Below, piece by piece: positions 7,197-16,707 of a DNA stretch of 64,000 nt. The stretch covers positions 1-64,000 of the forward strand of contig JBBRXP010000007.1 of NCBI GenBank assembly GCA_038238555.1. Reading direction: 5' to 3'. The notes below the pieces were generated by a model, which did no database searches, was not told the DNA's origin, and worked only from the letters and a program-made list of their open reading frames with translations. The translations under genes were made by a program, and so were the position numbers. Within the stretch, counting starts at the first letter, position 1. Every line of letters starts with the position of its first letter. Source of the stretch: JANNXQ01 sp038238555. GTDB lineage: Bacteria > Verrucomicrobiota > Verrucomicrobiia > Chthoniobacterales > Chthoniobacteraceae.

Positions 7197-10100
7197 TTAT
7201 CTGAAGTGGAGGTTGATGAAGTCGTTGTTTTCCAGCGGCAGGGAGAGCTCGACGGTCTGCGGCGAGAGCTGTGTGAAGGTGATAGCGCCGTGCCGCGCGG
7301 ACTCCACTCGCGCGATGGGACGGGGGACGTTCGCCTTCAGCGTGAGGCGTTGGATGGGCTCGGCGGTGTAGTTCGCGAGCGGGATGAGGATGCCTCGCTC
7401 GTGCGGCATAAAGACGGCATCCACCAGCGGCGTGTCGCACGTTATCGGCGGCGCGATCTTCGCGGCGTGCGCGGGAGCGAGCAGGAGTTCGCGCAGGTCG
7501 GCGGGGTATTTCCACGGGTTGTAGGTGCGTTCGAGCAGCGGGGCTTCGCGCTGTTCGCCGGCGGAGAGTGCGGCGCGACTTTCGACTTTCTTTTCCAGCA
7601 TCTCGCGCGCGTCGATCGCCTGCTTGATGTAGTCGAGCGCAGGCAGGAAGCCGGCGCAGTAGATCGCACCTTTGCCAGCTGAGCCTCGCACGAAGGCGGG
7701 CGAGCGGTCTTTGAAGGTGGCGAGCGTTTCCGCGCCGGCGCGCGGCGTGAGCGATTGCTTCACGGAGAGCACGCTGGCTTTGCCGCTTTGCCACGAGACT
7801 TCGTCTTTCACCGCGAGCTGCGCGAGGGAGCGGCCCGCGCCAGTTTGCGTTTGCAGCTCGACGAAGTCGCCGCGCTCGGCGGGCAGGAGCGCATCGAGCG
7901 TATGCAGCGGGCGATTGAATTCATCGCGCGAGGCGGCGCCGGCGGTGAGCCAGAGCGTGCCGCCGCGCTGCACCCACGCGGCGAGTTTTTCCGCGGCGGC
8001 GCGCGTGAGATTCGGACCGCTGAGGTAGCACACCGCGTAACGGCCGAGCGCGCCAGCAACGGTTTGTTTTTCCGAGACGATATCCACCGGCATCTGCGCG
8101 TGGGTGAGCGCGAGCCACGTGTGCATGCGGTCGAAGCCGAAGGCCAAATTGCCGTCAATGGTCCACGCGTCGCTCGAAGAGCTGTAGAGCAACGCCACCT
8201 GCGCGGGCGCGGGCATCGCGGTCATCAGCGCGTCCTCCACCGCGCCGACTTCGCGCGTGAGCGCGGCGTTCGTGGTCCACATTTCGGGCACGGCCTGCCA
8301 CGCGTGCGAACGCCAATACGGACCGCCGTCGTGCTTCGCCCAGATCGGGCCGTAGCAGAAGCTGAGGAAAATCTTCACGCCGCGCGCGAGCTCGCTCGTG
8401 GCCTTCAGCTTCACGTCCCACGGCGTGCGGTGCTTGTAGGCGATGAGATGATGGCCGATCACCTGCCCGCGATCGCGCGCGGCGCCACGCATGAGATCGA
8501 CGTTGAACGATGCGCACTGATACGTGCTGGCGCCGTTCGACCAGTCCTCGCTCCAGATCGCGTTTTGCCCCGGCGAATCGAGCAGCTCGAAGTAATCGAT
8601 GCCCTTCCGGAAAAAGTTGCCGGTGTAGATCGCGCCGTCGCTGAAATTCACGAGCACGGGAAACGTGCCGCCGTAAGCCTGCTCCGCCGCGCGCCGTTGC
8701 AGCGCCATGAAATCGCCGAGCGCGCGCGTGCGGAAGCTCTGCGAGAAATAGTAAAGCGCGGGAAATTGCGCGCGCTCCTCGCCAGTGACGATGCGCACGG
8801 CGTCCCAATTCTCCACGAGCAGATCGGCGGGCGCGAGGCCCTGCGCTTTCAACCACTCGCGAAAGTGCGTCGTGTATGCCGGGTCGCGCGCGGCGAAGCT
8901 GAGCGGCTGTCCCGGCGCCTCATCGGTCAGTTCGCAGAAAACGATGTCGCTCACCTGGTGGCCGTCGCTTTTGAAGTCGGCCGCGGCGCGCTCGAACTTT
9001 GCCTGCATCGCTTCGGTGTCGGGCTGGCAATACGATTTGTTTTTCATCAGCCACGCGCCGCCGATGTGCCGGCCCGCGCCCGGCATGAAGTTGAAATAGT
9101 CGAGCGTCTTCTGTTCGCGCGCCTCGACGCGCGCGTCGGCCGGCGTGAGTTCGTCGTGCACCTTCGCGGTGACGAAGAACGGAAATTTTTCGCGCGGCTT
9201 GCCGTGCGTCGGCCACGGATGCGCGTCCGCGACTTTGCCCGTCGCCTCCGCAATCTCGGCGTCGGTTTTGCACAGCGCGCGATTTTCCGGCGTGAGCAGG
9301 TTCGGCGGGAAGAAGATCGAGATCGCGCCCGGCTGATTGTCGATCTCCAGCGTGCGCACGATCGCCGCGTCGTCCGGCGCGGTGGCGATTTCAAACTTCG
9401 CGCGCAGCCTCGGCGCGGGATCCTTGTAGTCGTAGCGCGCGCTCATTTTCAGCATCGCGCCGGAGTCCTGGTAGATCATCGGCCCGAGATTGCACCACGC
9501 GCTGCTCTCGCCGGACTTGAGCAGACCGCCGCGTTTGGGCGCCGTGCCCGCGACCGCGCCGCCGCGCCCGAGCGCGAAGTGCTGATACCACGGCGTGTGA
9601 TAGTGATCCGCAAAGACATGGATGTAAGCCGGCCGCTCGTAGCCCTCGCCGAGCGTGACGCGCAGGAAGGTCTGCGCGCCGTAGTTGAGATGATTCGGCA
9701 CGAGTTTTTCGTTCATCGTGAGCAGCAGGCAATCGATGCGGCGCGTGCGACCCGAGGACTTGCGCTCGTCGTGCTTGCTCAGCCGCAGCGTCACTTCGCC
9801 ATCGGGCAGGTCCGCATCGAACGAGCGCCACACTTCGCTCGCCTTCCGCGCCTCGCCGCGCTTCCCCGGCGGCCCCTCGTATTTTTCATCGAAGAGGCCG
9901 TCGCCCAACTCGCGTCCATCCGCGAGCGCCGTGACATGAAACAGCCCGCGCTCTCGCGGGTCCGAGCTGAAGCGCACCCAGATGCGATAACGCCCGGCGT
10001 CTTGAATTTTCACCGTCACCATCGCCACACCGTCCTTCGCCCCGCGCGAGCCGTCGAGATATGCGAGACCCGACGCGCCTTTGATTTCGTCATCGCTCTT

Positions 10101-10211
10101 CACCGTCCATCCGCCGGCGGAGTGAAAAGATTCGGCTTCGAGAAAAAGTTCCGTGGCTCGTGTGGCCGAGATCGCGAAGGCGAGGGCGAGGAAGGTGGCA
10201 AAGATTTTCAT
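7197..10211 (-). CDS. Large secreted glycosidase-like protein with N-terminal carbohydrate-binding region
   Basis: A 1004-residue exported protein (signal peptide MKIFATFLALAFAISATRA). Residues about 20-160 (LFLEAESFHSAGGWTVKSD, RYRIWVRFSSDPRERGLFHV) look like a CBM-type beta-sandwich. The central part (about 300-640) resembles a family 42-like TIM barrel (VSDIVFCELTDEAPGQP, YFSQSFRTRALGDFM, NAIWSEDWSNG). Residues about 720-870 (VALLYSSSSD, VCYLSGPNLTRAAAEKLAAW, GGTLWLTAGAASRDEFNRP) match a beta-galactosidase trimerisation/glutamine-amidotransferase-like domain. Substrate unknown. The gene lies between the two ends of a split sialate O-acetylesterase. The start is placed at the signal peptide although the frame is open further upstream. 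Confidence 0.75.
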   Translation of the reverse strand: MKIFATFLALAFAISATRATELFLEAESFHSAGGWTVKSDDEIKGASGLAYLDGSRGAKDGVAMVTVKIQDAGRYRIWVRFSSDPRERGLFHVTALADGRELGDGLFDEKYEGPPGKRGEARKASEVWRSFDADLPDGEVTLRLSKHDERKSSGRTRRIDCLLLTMNEKLVPNHLNYGAQTFLRVTLGEGYERPAYIHVFADHYHTPWYQHFALGRGGAVAGTAPKRGGLLKSGESSAWCNLGPMIYQDSGAMLKMSARYDYKDPAPRLRAKFEIATAPDDAAIVRTLEIDNQPGAISIFFPPNLLTPENRALCKTDAEIAEATGKVADAHPWPTHGKPREKFPFFVTAKVHDELTPADARVEAREQKTLDYFNFMPGAGRHIGGAWLMKNKSYCQPDTEAMQAKFERAAADFKSDGHQVSDIVFCELTDEAPGQPLSFAARDPAYTTHFREWLKAQGLAPADLLVENWDAVRIVTGEERAQFPALYYFSQSFRTRALGDFMALQRRAAEQAYGGTFPVLVNFSDGAIYTGNFFRKGIDYFELLDSPGQNAIWSEDWSNGASTYQCASFNVDLMRGAARDRGQVIGHHLIAYKHRTPWDVKLKATSELARGVKIFLSFCYGPIWAKHDGGPYWRSHAWQAVPEMWTTNAALTREVGAVEDALMTAMPAPAQVALLYSSSSDAWTIDGNLAFGFDRMHTWLALTHAQMPVDIVSEKQTVAGALGRYAVCYLSGPNLTRAAAEKLAAWVQRGGTLWLTAGAASRDEFNRPLHTLDALLPAERGDFVELQTQTGAGRSLAQLAVKDEVSWQSGKASVLSVKQSLTPRAGAETLATFKDRSPAFVRGSAGKGAIYCAGFLPALDYIKQAIDAREMLEKKVESRAALSAGEQREAPLLERTYNPWKYPADLRELLLAPAHAAKIAPPITCDTPLVDAVFMPHERGILIPLANYTAEPIQRLTLKANVPRPIARVESARHGAITFTQLSPQTVELSLPLENNDFINLHFR

Positions 10212-10471
10212 CGGTGAGGAACAGCAACCAAGCGCGGTTTTCAGGACGCCGGTGCATGAAATAAAATGGCGTTGCCGACTCGTGGCCGCCGACGTGTTCA
10301 TTTTTTCACGAACGAGTGGGTCTTTCGTCAGAGCGGTGGATTTCACGATGCCGGGCGCGCGCTTCACCGCGGCGCGCCTTTGGCGCAGATGCTTGTCTTT
10401 CGCGAAGGCGTGGAGCCCTTCGTTCGGGCCGGCCCGGTCGCGAGGAGCAATTGCTCGCGCTGCTCGCCGAC

Positions 10472-10654
10472 TTCTCCCGCTTCCGCCCACCCCCACACGG
10501 GCGCCGCCATTTCCTGCTGGAAGATCGCATGATCCGAAAACAACGCAGGCAGGCGCACCTCGGCGTGAACGAGGCTCGTGATGCCGAGGCAACCCGCGAC
10601 GGACCCGGGAGCCGCGGGCGTCCTCCGCGTGAGTGAAGTGGTGCTGGATTTCAT
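10472..10654 (-). pseudogene. N-terminal remnant of a sialate O-acetylesterase
   Basis: The first 61 codons contain a leader-like region and then AEVRLPALFSDHAIFQQEM and APVWGWAEAGE, the canonical beginning of mature sialate O-acetylesterases. After GWAEAGE the frame loses all similarity and stops at 10364. The start codon lies 40 bp after the sulfatase stop, a normal operon position. The C-terminal end of the same family is found at 6872-7180. Bases 10212-10471 hold no recognisable gene. Confidence 0.7.
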
Positions 10655-10693
10655 GTCCGCTCGGTCTTCAAAGCCTGCCTGCTCGCGGCTGCA

Positions 10694-12196
10694 TCATGGC
10701 CTGGCTTTGGCGCGCTGTTCCGCGCGGAATTTGAAGTGCGAGAGACTGCGCAGCAGAAATGGCGGCGCGGCATCGGGCGGCAATGATTGCAGCACTTTGC
10801 CGAGGCGTTCGCGTGCTGCGATCTCATCGGGTTCCGTGCTCGCGGCGAGGTCCTGTTGTTCGTCGGGATCGGCGTTGGCGTCGAAGAAGCGGCCGTCCGA
10901 GTAGAGCTTGAAGCGCGTGTCGCGGACGATGCGCGTGACATCATACTGATTGAAAATCCAATCGCGGGGCGGACGCGCGCCCGGCTCGTCGCGGAGAAAT
11001 GGTGCGAGCGAGCGGCCATCGAGCACCACGTCTTTCGGCGGCGCGAGGTGCGCGAGGTCGCAGAGCGTTGGGAAGACATCCGAGAAATCCATGAGCGGCA
11101 CGGTACGCCCGCCGGAGATGAGCTTCGGATTATTTGCCAGCCACACGACATCGCTGCCGGCTTCGACGAGCGAGTAGAGCCCTCCGCGCACGTCGCGTCC
11201 GTTGCGGCGCGCGGTCGTTTCCTTCTCGGTGCCGTTGTCGCTCGCGACGATGACGATGGTGTTGTCGCGCAGCTTGAGATCGTCGAGCGTCTTGATGAGT
11301 TCGCCCACGAGTTGGTCGCCGTAGCGCACCATGTCCGCAAACATTTCGTGATGCGGACGATCGGCGTTGCGATTGAGCGGCGTGGGCACCACGGGTTCCA
11401 CGGCCGATTGCCCGTGCGTGAGCACCATCGGGTAGTAAAGCAGGAACGGTTCGTCGCGATGCCGCCGCAGAAAATCGAGCGCGAAGCTCTGCAGCACGTC
11501 GGGGCCGAACTCGCCGGGATGCGTCTCGCGCCGGCCATCGCGCAGGAGCACCGGATCCCAGTATCGGCTCTCAATCTTCCGCGTGAAGACCGACAGCGCT
11601 TCGGGATCCTCCGCGTCGATGAGCGCGTGATATTTTTCAATCTCCGCCGCATTCACCCGATCGCGATCAATACTGCCCGGCCAGACGAGCGCCTCGTCCA
11701 AGCCGTGCCGGCGCAGCACATCCGGTTCGTCGTAGAGATTGTTGATCTGCCATTTGCCCGCGATGCCCGTCTTGTAACCCGCGTCGCGAAAGAGCCGCGC
11801 GAAGACCAGCTCGCGCGCCGGATCCAGCCCGCCGCCGCTGTAGAGCGCCGCGTCGTGGTGAAACGTAAAACCGCTCCGCAAAAGATAACGTCCCGTGAGC
11901 AGCACCGTGCGGCTCGGCCCGCAGACCGGCGGCGTGTAGCAATGTTCCGCGCGCACGCCGGTCTGCGCGAGCCGGTCGATATTCGGCGTGCACTTTTCCT
12001 CCGAGCCGTAACAGCCGAACCATTCCTGTCCCACGTTATCGAGCAGGATGAGCACGACGTTCGGCGGCGGCTCGGCGGCGCGGAGGGGGAAGTGACTAAT
12101 GATTAGTAAGAGAGTAATCAGTGACGCGATCCGCGCGAAACGTGGCCGTCGATGACTGAATACTGAACACTGAATACTGAACACTGGCGGGTTCAT
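10694..12196 (-). CDS. Secreted formylglycine-dependent sulfatase
   Basis: A 500-residue S1 sulfatase with an N-terminal signal region ending LRAAEP. The formylglycine motif CGPSRTVLLTGR has Cys92, to be oxidised by an FGly-generating enzyme. Other family blocks are TPNIDRLAQTGVRAEHCYT, GYKTGIAGKWQ, IVIVASDNGTEKE and VPLMDFSDVFPT. The first metal site reads LLDNVG, so the usual second Asp of the DD pair is Asn. It probably removes sulfate from algal or host polysaccharides in the periplasm. The first ~15 codons after ATG overlap a heptamer array (12157-12184), giving the odd leader PVFSIQCSVFS. Confidence 0.9.
   Translation of the reverse strand: MNPPVFSIQCSVFSHRRPRFARIASLITLLLIISHFPLRAAEPPPNVVLILLDNVGQEWFGCYGSEEKCTPNIDRLAQTGVRAEHCYTPPVCGPSRTVLLTGRYLLRSGFTFHHDAALYSGGGLDPARELVFARLFRDAGYKTGIAGKWQINNLYDEPDVLRRHGLDEALVWPGSIDRDRVNAAEIEKYHALIDAEDPEALSVFTRKIESRYWDPVLLRDGRRETHPGEFGPDVLQSFALDFLRRHRDEPFLLYYPMVLTHGQSAVEPVVPTPLNRNADRPHHEMFADMVRYGDQLVGELIKTLDDLKLRDNTIVIVASDNGTEKETTARRNGRDVRGGLYSLVEAGSDVVWLANNPKLISGGRTVPLMDFSDVFPTLCDLAHLAPPKDVVLDGRSLAPFLRDEPGARPPRDWIFNQYDVTRIVRDTRFKLYSDGRFFDANADPDEQQDLAASTEPDEIAARERLGKVLQSLPPDAAPPFLLRSLSHFKFRAEQRAKARP
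12157..12184. repeat. Heptamer array, four units
   Basis: Four consecutive 7-bp units alternate exactly: TGAATAC, TGAACAC, TGAATAC, TGAACAC. It lies just inside the 5' end of the sulfatase reading frame. It belongs to the heptamer-array class described in the findings. Confidence 0.85.
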
Positions 12197-12223
12197 TTCT
12201 CGGAGTGAGTTTGGCTTCGCCGG

Positions 12224-12991
12224 CTATTTCCCCAACGCCCACGCGACGGCGTTGAGCAGCAGACGGCGCACCTCCGGCTCGGGCATGTCGTCGGGCGCGC
12301 CGAGGCTCGTGTAGAAGATGCGCGCCTTCTTCGGACCGTAGAGCCGCGTCCACGCGATGGGCTGGGCGGGCGGATGGTCCTGCGCGGCGCCGCGCAGCAA
12401 GGGCTTGGCGTCGCCGGTGAGGATCACTTTGTAGAGCGAATTGTGGCCGATGATTTTTTCCGCGTTCACGCCCGTGAGCAGCGGGCTGTCGGCCGCGCCG
12501 GCAATCACGCTCACGCTGTATGGAATGCCTTTGGTCTCGTAGCCGTCGTTTTTTCCACCGAGCACCTCGGCGTCGAATTCCGGCCACGTGGCGAGGCTCG
12601 CATCGGGCGCGGGATCCTTCGGTTTCGGAATAAAGGCGTGGTTCGCAGTGCGAATGCCGAGCATCGGTTTGCCGGCATCAAGATACGCGCGCACCGCGTC
12701 GAGCTGTGCCTTGGGCGGAAAGTGGCGGCGGCTGAAAAGCACGAGCAAGTCCGCGTCCTTGAGCGCTTCGATCAATCCGGCGAAATGGTTGGGAGCCGGC
12801 TTGTCGCCCTCGATGAGCGTGACGCGATGGCCGAGCGACCGCAGTTCTTTCTCCGCGAAGCCGCGCATGGAATTGACCGCATCGTAATTGCTGGGATCTT
12901 CCACGGTCATGATCACGATGGGCGCGGCTTGAGCAGCCACGGCGGAAATCAGATCGGCGAGTAGGGTGAGGGTGAGGAGGAGGCGTTTCAT
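12224..12991 (-). CDS. Secreted ThuA-like domain protein
   Basis: A 255-residue exported protein (signal MKRLLLTLTLLADLISAVAAQA) with a ThuA/trehalose-utilisation domain, a class I glutamine-amidotransferase-like fold. Visible features are IVIMTVEDPSNYDAV, DADLLVLFSRRHFPP, GKPMLGIRTANHAF (strand with the pseudo-nucleophile region), ARIFYTSLGAPDDM and LLLNAVAWALGK, the standard ThuA ending. Such proteins occur beside sulfatases and sugar dehydrogenases in Verrucomicrobia and Planctomycetes; the enzymatic role is unproven. It lies 28 bp upstream of the sulfatase start, consistent with an operon. Confidence 0.85.
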   Translation of the reverse strand: MKRLLLTLTLLADLISAVAAQAAPIVIMTVEDPSNYDAVNSMRGFAEKELRSLGHRVTLIEGDKPAPNHFAGLIEALKDADLLVLFSRRHFPPKAQLDAVRAYLDAGKPMLGIRTANHAFIPKPKDPAPDASLATWPEFDAEVLGGKNDGYETKGIPYSVSVIAGAADSPLLTGVNAEKIIGHNSLYKVILTGDAKPLLRGAAQDHPPAQPIAWTRLYGPKKARIFYTSLGAPDDMPEPEVRRLLLNAVAWALGK

Positions 12992-13091
12992 GTGGGTGCA
13001 GTGGGTCAGTGGACTTAGACGGTTGTGGTTACGAGAGTTTGTCACCGACGCGCGAGACGACGCAGCCAGAGATGACTGACTACTGGCGGGG

Positions 13092-13844
13092 TTATTTGGT
13101 CGGCGTGAGTTTGAGTTTGTTCGCGGCCCAGTCCTTGTTCGGGAGCGCCTCCCACACGCGGAGACGGCGGAAGCCGGCCGACTCGCCCGTGACGCCAAAG
13201 CACACGAACGCCTTCTCCGTGGCGATGAGCGGATGGGCGCCGGCGATGCTGCGCCCATCCACGGTCGCGACCAATTCCTCGCCGCGAATTTCCAGCAGCA
13301 CGGTCTTCCACTCGCTGGGCGGGAAGGCCATCTTCACTTCGCCAAATGGCACGGCCACATCGGGCCCGTCGTGATCGTGATCGTCCTTCTGCGCGGCGAA
13401 ACCATCCGGCTTGATCACTACGCGGCAGAGATGCTCGGGCGTTTCGTGAGCGGGGCGCGTGGGCGTCGCCGCGCGGAGACTTGAGGGATCGTTGAGAAAA
13501 AGCTGGAGCAGCCGGCAGCCATCGACCCGCACGTCCACTTGGATAACCGCGTCCTTGAAGGCGAGCGGATGGTTGGCCACCGCGCTGTGGCGTTCTTCCT
13601 TGATGGACGAACCGTGGAGCGCGCCCTCGACGACCTCCCATTTGCCGACGGCGAAGCGCCAGCATTTTTTCTCCAGACTCAACGCGGAGTTCCTGGTGGC
13701 TTCGACGGGTTTGTCAAAGTCCTCGCTGAACAGCAGCTTGCCGCGCTCGGTCAGGAGAGTTTTTGTAAGATCAACGCCGGCGGCAGGAGCGGTGACTGCT
13801 GCGAGGGCCAGAAGGCGAAGCAGGATTTGGATTTGGGATGTCAT
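13092..13844 (-). CDS. Secreted concanavalin-like (DUF1080/LamG-type) protein
   Basis: A 250-residue protein with a signal peptide (MTSQIQILLRLLALAAVTAPAAG). The mature part reads GKLLFSEDFDKPVEATR, CWRFAVGKWEVVEGALHG, AFKDAVIQVDVRVDG and EWKTVLLEIRGEELVATVDG, the strand pattern of a jelly-roll lectin/glucanase fold related to DUF1080 (3-keto-disaccharide hydrolase) proteins. No catalytic residues can be named confidently. It is upstream of the ThuA gene on the same strand and probably belongs to the same secreted carbohydrate operon. Confidence 0.7.
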   Translation of the reverse strand: MTSQIQILLRLLALAAVTAPAAGVDLTKTLLTERGKLLFSEDFDKPVEATRNSALSLEKKCWRFAVGKWEVVEGALHGSSIKEERHSAVANHPLAFKDAVIQVDVRVDGCRLLQLFLNDPSSLRAATPTRPAHETPEHLCRVVIKPDGFAAQKDDHDHDGPDVAVPFGEVKMAFPPSEWKTVLLEIRGEELVATVDGRSIAGAHPLIATEKAFVCFGVTGESAGFRRLRVWEALPNKDWAANKLKLTPTK

Positions 13845-14341
13845 ATGATTCCTTTGGTTCTCTGATTGCGCGTCCACTCAGGGGCTGTGCATTCCCACAT
13901 CCTTTGGTGTCAGCAGTCTGGGCGGAAGGTTCGCGCCGATGTCTGGTGTCTCCGAGAACTGGCGGCCGTCTCCAAAACTGAAAGCCGTCGAATAGTTGGA
14001 CATTTCCCAGACAGGTAAACACTTCTTCCTCATAAGGCGCCTGCGCTTCGCGGGCAATCTTCGTGTAACCGATCGTGCGATTATTGAACGACATGAGGCA
14101 AGCGAAGGCTAACCAAGAGGCCCTCCAAGGTTCTTCTCCGGTGCAACCTTGATCCACAAATGCCACCTCCACTTTTGTCACCGGTGTTGTTTTGAAGCTT
14201 TTGCACCAATCCGCCGAGGCATGATGCCTTGGGCAGGCTGGTGGAATGCGGCTGCCGACTCGCCTTTTGGCTATGAAGATGCAGCATCGCTCGGCGCCTC
14301 GAAATGATTTTGCCGAGCCCGATTGAGTCTGGGAAAGGGAA
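13845..14341. other. Intergenic region with transposase debris
   Basis: About 500 bp without an intact gene. The middle holds an IS5-type transposase remnant on the minus strand (14090-14225). Downstream of it the same frame stays open (MSFNNRTIGYTKIAREAQ and on) but I do not recognise the product. The rest shows nothing identifiable. Confidence 0.5.
14090..14225 (-). pseudogene. IS5-family transposase remnant
   Basis: Minus-strand translation gives KVEVAFVDQGCTGEEP and, a few codons later, WLAFACLMSFNN. Both blocks are typical of the C-terminal half of IS5-type DDE transposases (VEVAFVDQGYTG ... FLAFACLML), but the roughly 60 residues that normally separate them, including the catalytic Glu region, are deleted. 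A preceding GGLVQKLQNNTGDK block lies in a different frame, so there is also a frameshift. This is inactive debris. Confidence 0.65.
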
Positions 14342-16663
14342 TCACGGTCCCGCGAGCAGCTTGGCCACGGCTTCTCCGAGCCGACCCTGGCGGGCATACA
14401 CGTAGGCGGCCCGGTGCACAAACCACGGCGGGGGGAGAGGCGCGTTTTGAGCGGCGACGGCGAGCACCACTTCGTCGCTCTGTGCTTTGTCGCCGGCGCG
14501 GTAGAGGGCTTGGGCAAACTGTTGCGCGTTGACGACGTTTTTCGGCGATTGCCGCCACCGGGTTTCGAGTTGCAAGCGCGGTGCGTCCACATTGCCGGCG
14601 GGAAATTGCGGCTCGGCGATGTAGCGGGAAAGGAGCGTCCACGCGCGATCCTCGTCGCCCCATCGGTGCAGCAGGCCGGCCCAGCAGCGGTGATCGCGCT
14701 CTTCCCAATCCGCGCGGCGTTTCATCCAGTGGTCGAATTGCGAGAGCTCTCCCCAAGCGCAGGCGTTCTTGTAAAAGGCTTCGACCTCACGCGAGTCGAG
14801 CTCGGCTTCTAGTCCGCGCTGCTGCCACCACAGCGAGTAGTAATAGCGGGCCTGCTCCGGCGGCACGAACCCGGCGTAGGTGAGCAGCAGCCGCGGATTG
14901 GCTTCAGCAAAGCGTGCCCAGGCCGCGGCCGACATCGGCCACGAGGCGGTCTCGGTATTTGCGAGCCAGAAAATTTCGTCGCGGTGAAGGCCGCCACGCT
15001 CGATGGCCTGCTGCCAGTAGCCGATCGCGAGACCCGGCGCGATGGAGCGGGACGCGCGCGCCTGCGCCGCCGGCAGCGTCCAGGAAGCGGGCACGAGGCG
15101 CGAGGCGATGGCAAACTCCCGCTGCCAGCGCGAGGGCCGCTCGCGCCCAAATGCCGCCAACTCGCGCAAGCCGAGCGCGTGGTGCAACCACGGATTGAGC
15201 GTGAAAAAGCGCAACGATTTTTCCAGCTCGGCGATGCGCACATCGGCGCCGGAGGATTCGCGCGCGAGCAGGCGAGTCAAGCTGAGCGGCGACCATGCCG
15301 GCCAGTCGGCGAGGAAAGGCAGCGCCCAAAACGCGGCGACCGCCAGCAGCATGAGCGCGGGCCTTCGCGAAAAATGACGGGCCGCGCCACCAGCGTGAAT
15401 GGGGCAGGCCACCGCGAGTGCAGCCAGCGCGAAACCAGCGGTGCCCCAGCGATGAGCCGGCACATCGAAGGCCGCGTGCAGGAGCAGCACTGCCGCCGCC
15501 GCAAATGCCGCGGCGCGCTGGTAAAAACTTCGTTGCTTCGTGAAGGCATCGCGGATGTGCGGCGCCACAAAAAGCAGCGCCGCGATCACCACGAGCACGA
15601 GCGGGATCGCGCCGAGTTCCACCAGCCACTGGAGCCAACTGCTCTCGGGATGCAGCACGGAAGTCTCCTCGAGCTCGAGATGTTGATACATCGGGAAGAC
15701 TTGCGGAAAGGATGCGATGCCGTGGCCAAAGAGCGGCGCATCTTTCCACATGCCCAGCGTGTCGCGCCACACCGCCAGTCGCGTGGCGGTGGAAATGTGG
15801 CCTGCTTGCTCGGAGTGAAAGCGCGACATCAACTTTCCGCCCACGGTGATCGTGAGGCAGAAGATCGCAAGCCCAGCGCCGAGGCCGAAGAAGAGCACAT
15901 TGCGGCTGCGAAATTTGAAAATCAAAAGGCCGAGGAAGATCGCGGCGCCGGCGCCAAACGCGATGAGACCGCCGCGCGATTCCGTGCTCAAGAGGCCCGC
16001 GACCACCACGCCGGTGAAGAGCACCGCCGCCACACACCACGGCCATTGCTTCCGCGCCGCGGCGCCGCTCGCGCAGCCGAGGCCGAGCACGCCGCCCATC
16101 GCGAGGAAGTCGGCGGTGTGGTTGCGATTTGGGAAGGGTCCAAAGCCCGTCCAGCCCGGCGTGTAGCGCAGGCCGTAGATGGCGTGCGGATCGATCCCGC
16201 GCGTGGCAAATGAAACGCACGCGACGATGGCCGCGGAAAGAAACAGGCACCACGCGAGCACCGGCCGATGCTCGCGCTGCGCGGCAAGCGTGCGCACCCA
16301 CGTGAACCACACCGCAGCCGCCAACGCGACGAGCAGCGCGTCCAGAGCGCGGGCCGGTTCGGGATTGTGCGTCGCGGGCAGCTCGAGGCCGAAGTTCCCG
16401 ATGAGTTCGCCGCGCCACGCGGTGTGGCCGAACCACGAAGCGGGCGCGAATTCCTTGAGCACGAGCATCGACACCAGCGCGATGGCGATTCGGTTTCCCC
16501 ACCGCCCGAGCGGCGCCACCGCGGGCGGCACCGCCAGCAAGCCCGCCGCGAGCAGTGCCACCAGCGCGATCTGCGGGATGCGATCCACCGCGCCGAATGC
16601 GAGGGGGCCCGCGACCGTGATGAGCGCAAAAATCGCGAGCGCCGCTTTCTCCGCGGGCGTCAT
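14342..16663 (-). CDS. O-antigen ligase/polymerase family protein (Wzy_C) with large C-terminal domain
   Basis: A 773-residue inner-membrane protein. The N-terminal ~430 residues hold about twelve hydrophobic segments with the Wzy_C core FGPFPNRNHTADFLAMGG, STESRGGLIAFGAGAAIF and the periplasmic loop PLFGHGIASFPQVFPMYQ. The final ~300 residues are soluble with TPR-like helical content (ALGLRELAAFGRERPSRW, RAGDKAQSDEVVLAVAAQN). Such proteins polymerise or ligate surface polysaccharide or glycosylate pilins. The start MTPAEKAALAIF at 16663 precedes the first helix. The tail of a WecA-like gene sits just upstream as a duplicate, so ligase and transferase were probably once adjacent. Confidence 0.8.
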   Translation of the reverse strand: MTPAEKAALAIFALITVAGPLAFGAVDRIPQIALVALLAAGLLAVPPAVAPLGRWGNRIAIALVSMLVLKEFAPASWFGHTAWRGELIGNFGLELPATHNPEPARALDALLVALAAAVWFTWVRTLAAQREHRPVLAWCLFLSAAIVACVSFATRGIDPHAIYGLRYTPGWTGFGPFPNRNHTADFLAMGGVLGLGCASGAAARKQWPWCVAAVLFTGVVVAGLLSTESRGGLIAFGAGAAIFLGLLIFKFRSRNVLFFGLGAGLAIFCLTITVGGKLMSRFHSEQAGHISTATRLAVWRDTLGMWKDAPLFGHGIASFPQVFPMYQHLELEETSVLHPESSWLQWLVELGAIPLVLVVIAALLFVAPHIRDAFTKQRSFYQRAAAFAAAAVLLLHAAFDVPAHRWGTAGFALAALAVACPIHAGGAARHFSRRPALMLLAVAAFWALPFLADWPAWSPLSLTRLLARESSGADVRIAELEKSLRFFTLNPWLHHALGLRELAAFGRERPSRWQREFAIASRLVPASWTLPAAQARASRSIAPGLAIGYWQQAIERGGLHRDEIFWLANTETASWPMSAAAWARFAEANPRLLLTYAGFVPPEQARYYYSLWWQQRGLEAELDSREVEAFYKNACAWGELSQFDHWMKRRADWEERDHRCWAGLLHRWGDEDRAWTLLSRYIAEPQFPAGNVDAPRLQLETRWRQSPKNVVNAQQFAQALYRAGDKAQSDEVVLAVAAQNAPLPPPWFVHRAAYVYARQGRLGEAVAKLLAGP

Positions 16664-16707
16664 CCGATGAGTTTTGCGCGAGCCGCGGCGCGCGCTGGGT
16701 TCTGTTT

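Noticed and set aside
7755..10217. An 820-codon open frame on the plus strand opposite the glycosidase-like gene
   Set aside because: It is rich in Arg, His, Ala and Glu with no domains, as expected opposite a GC-rich gene. The minus-strand protein has a signal peptide and recognisable folds.
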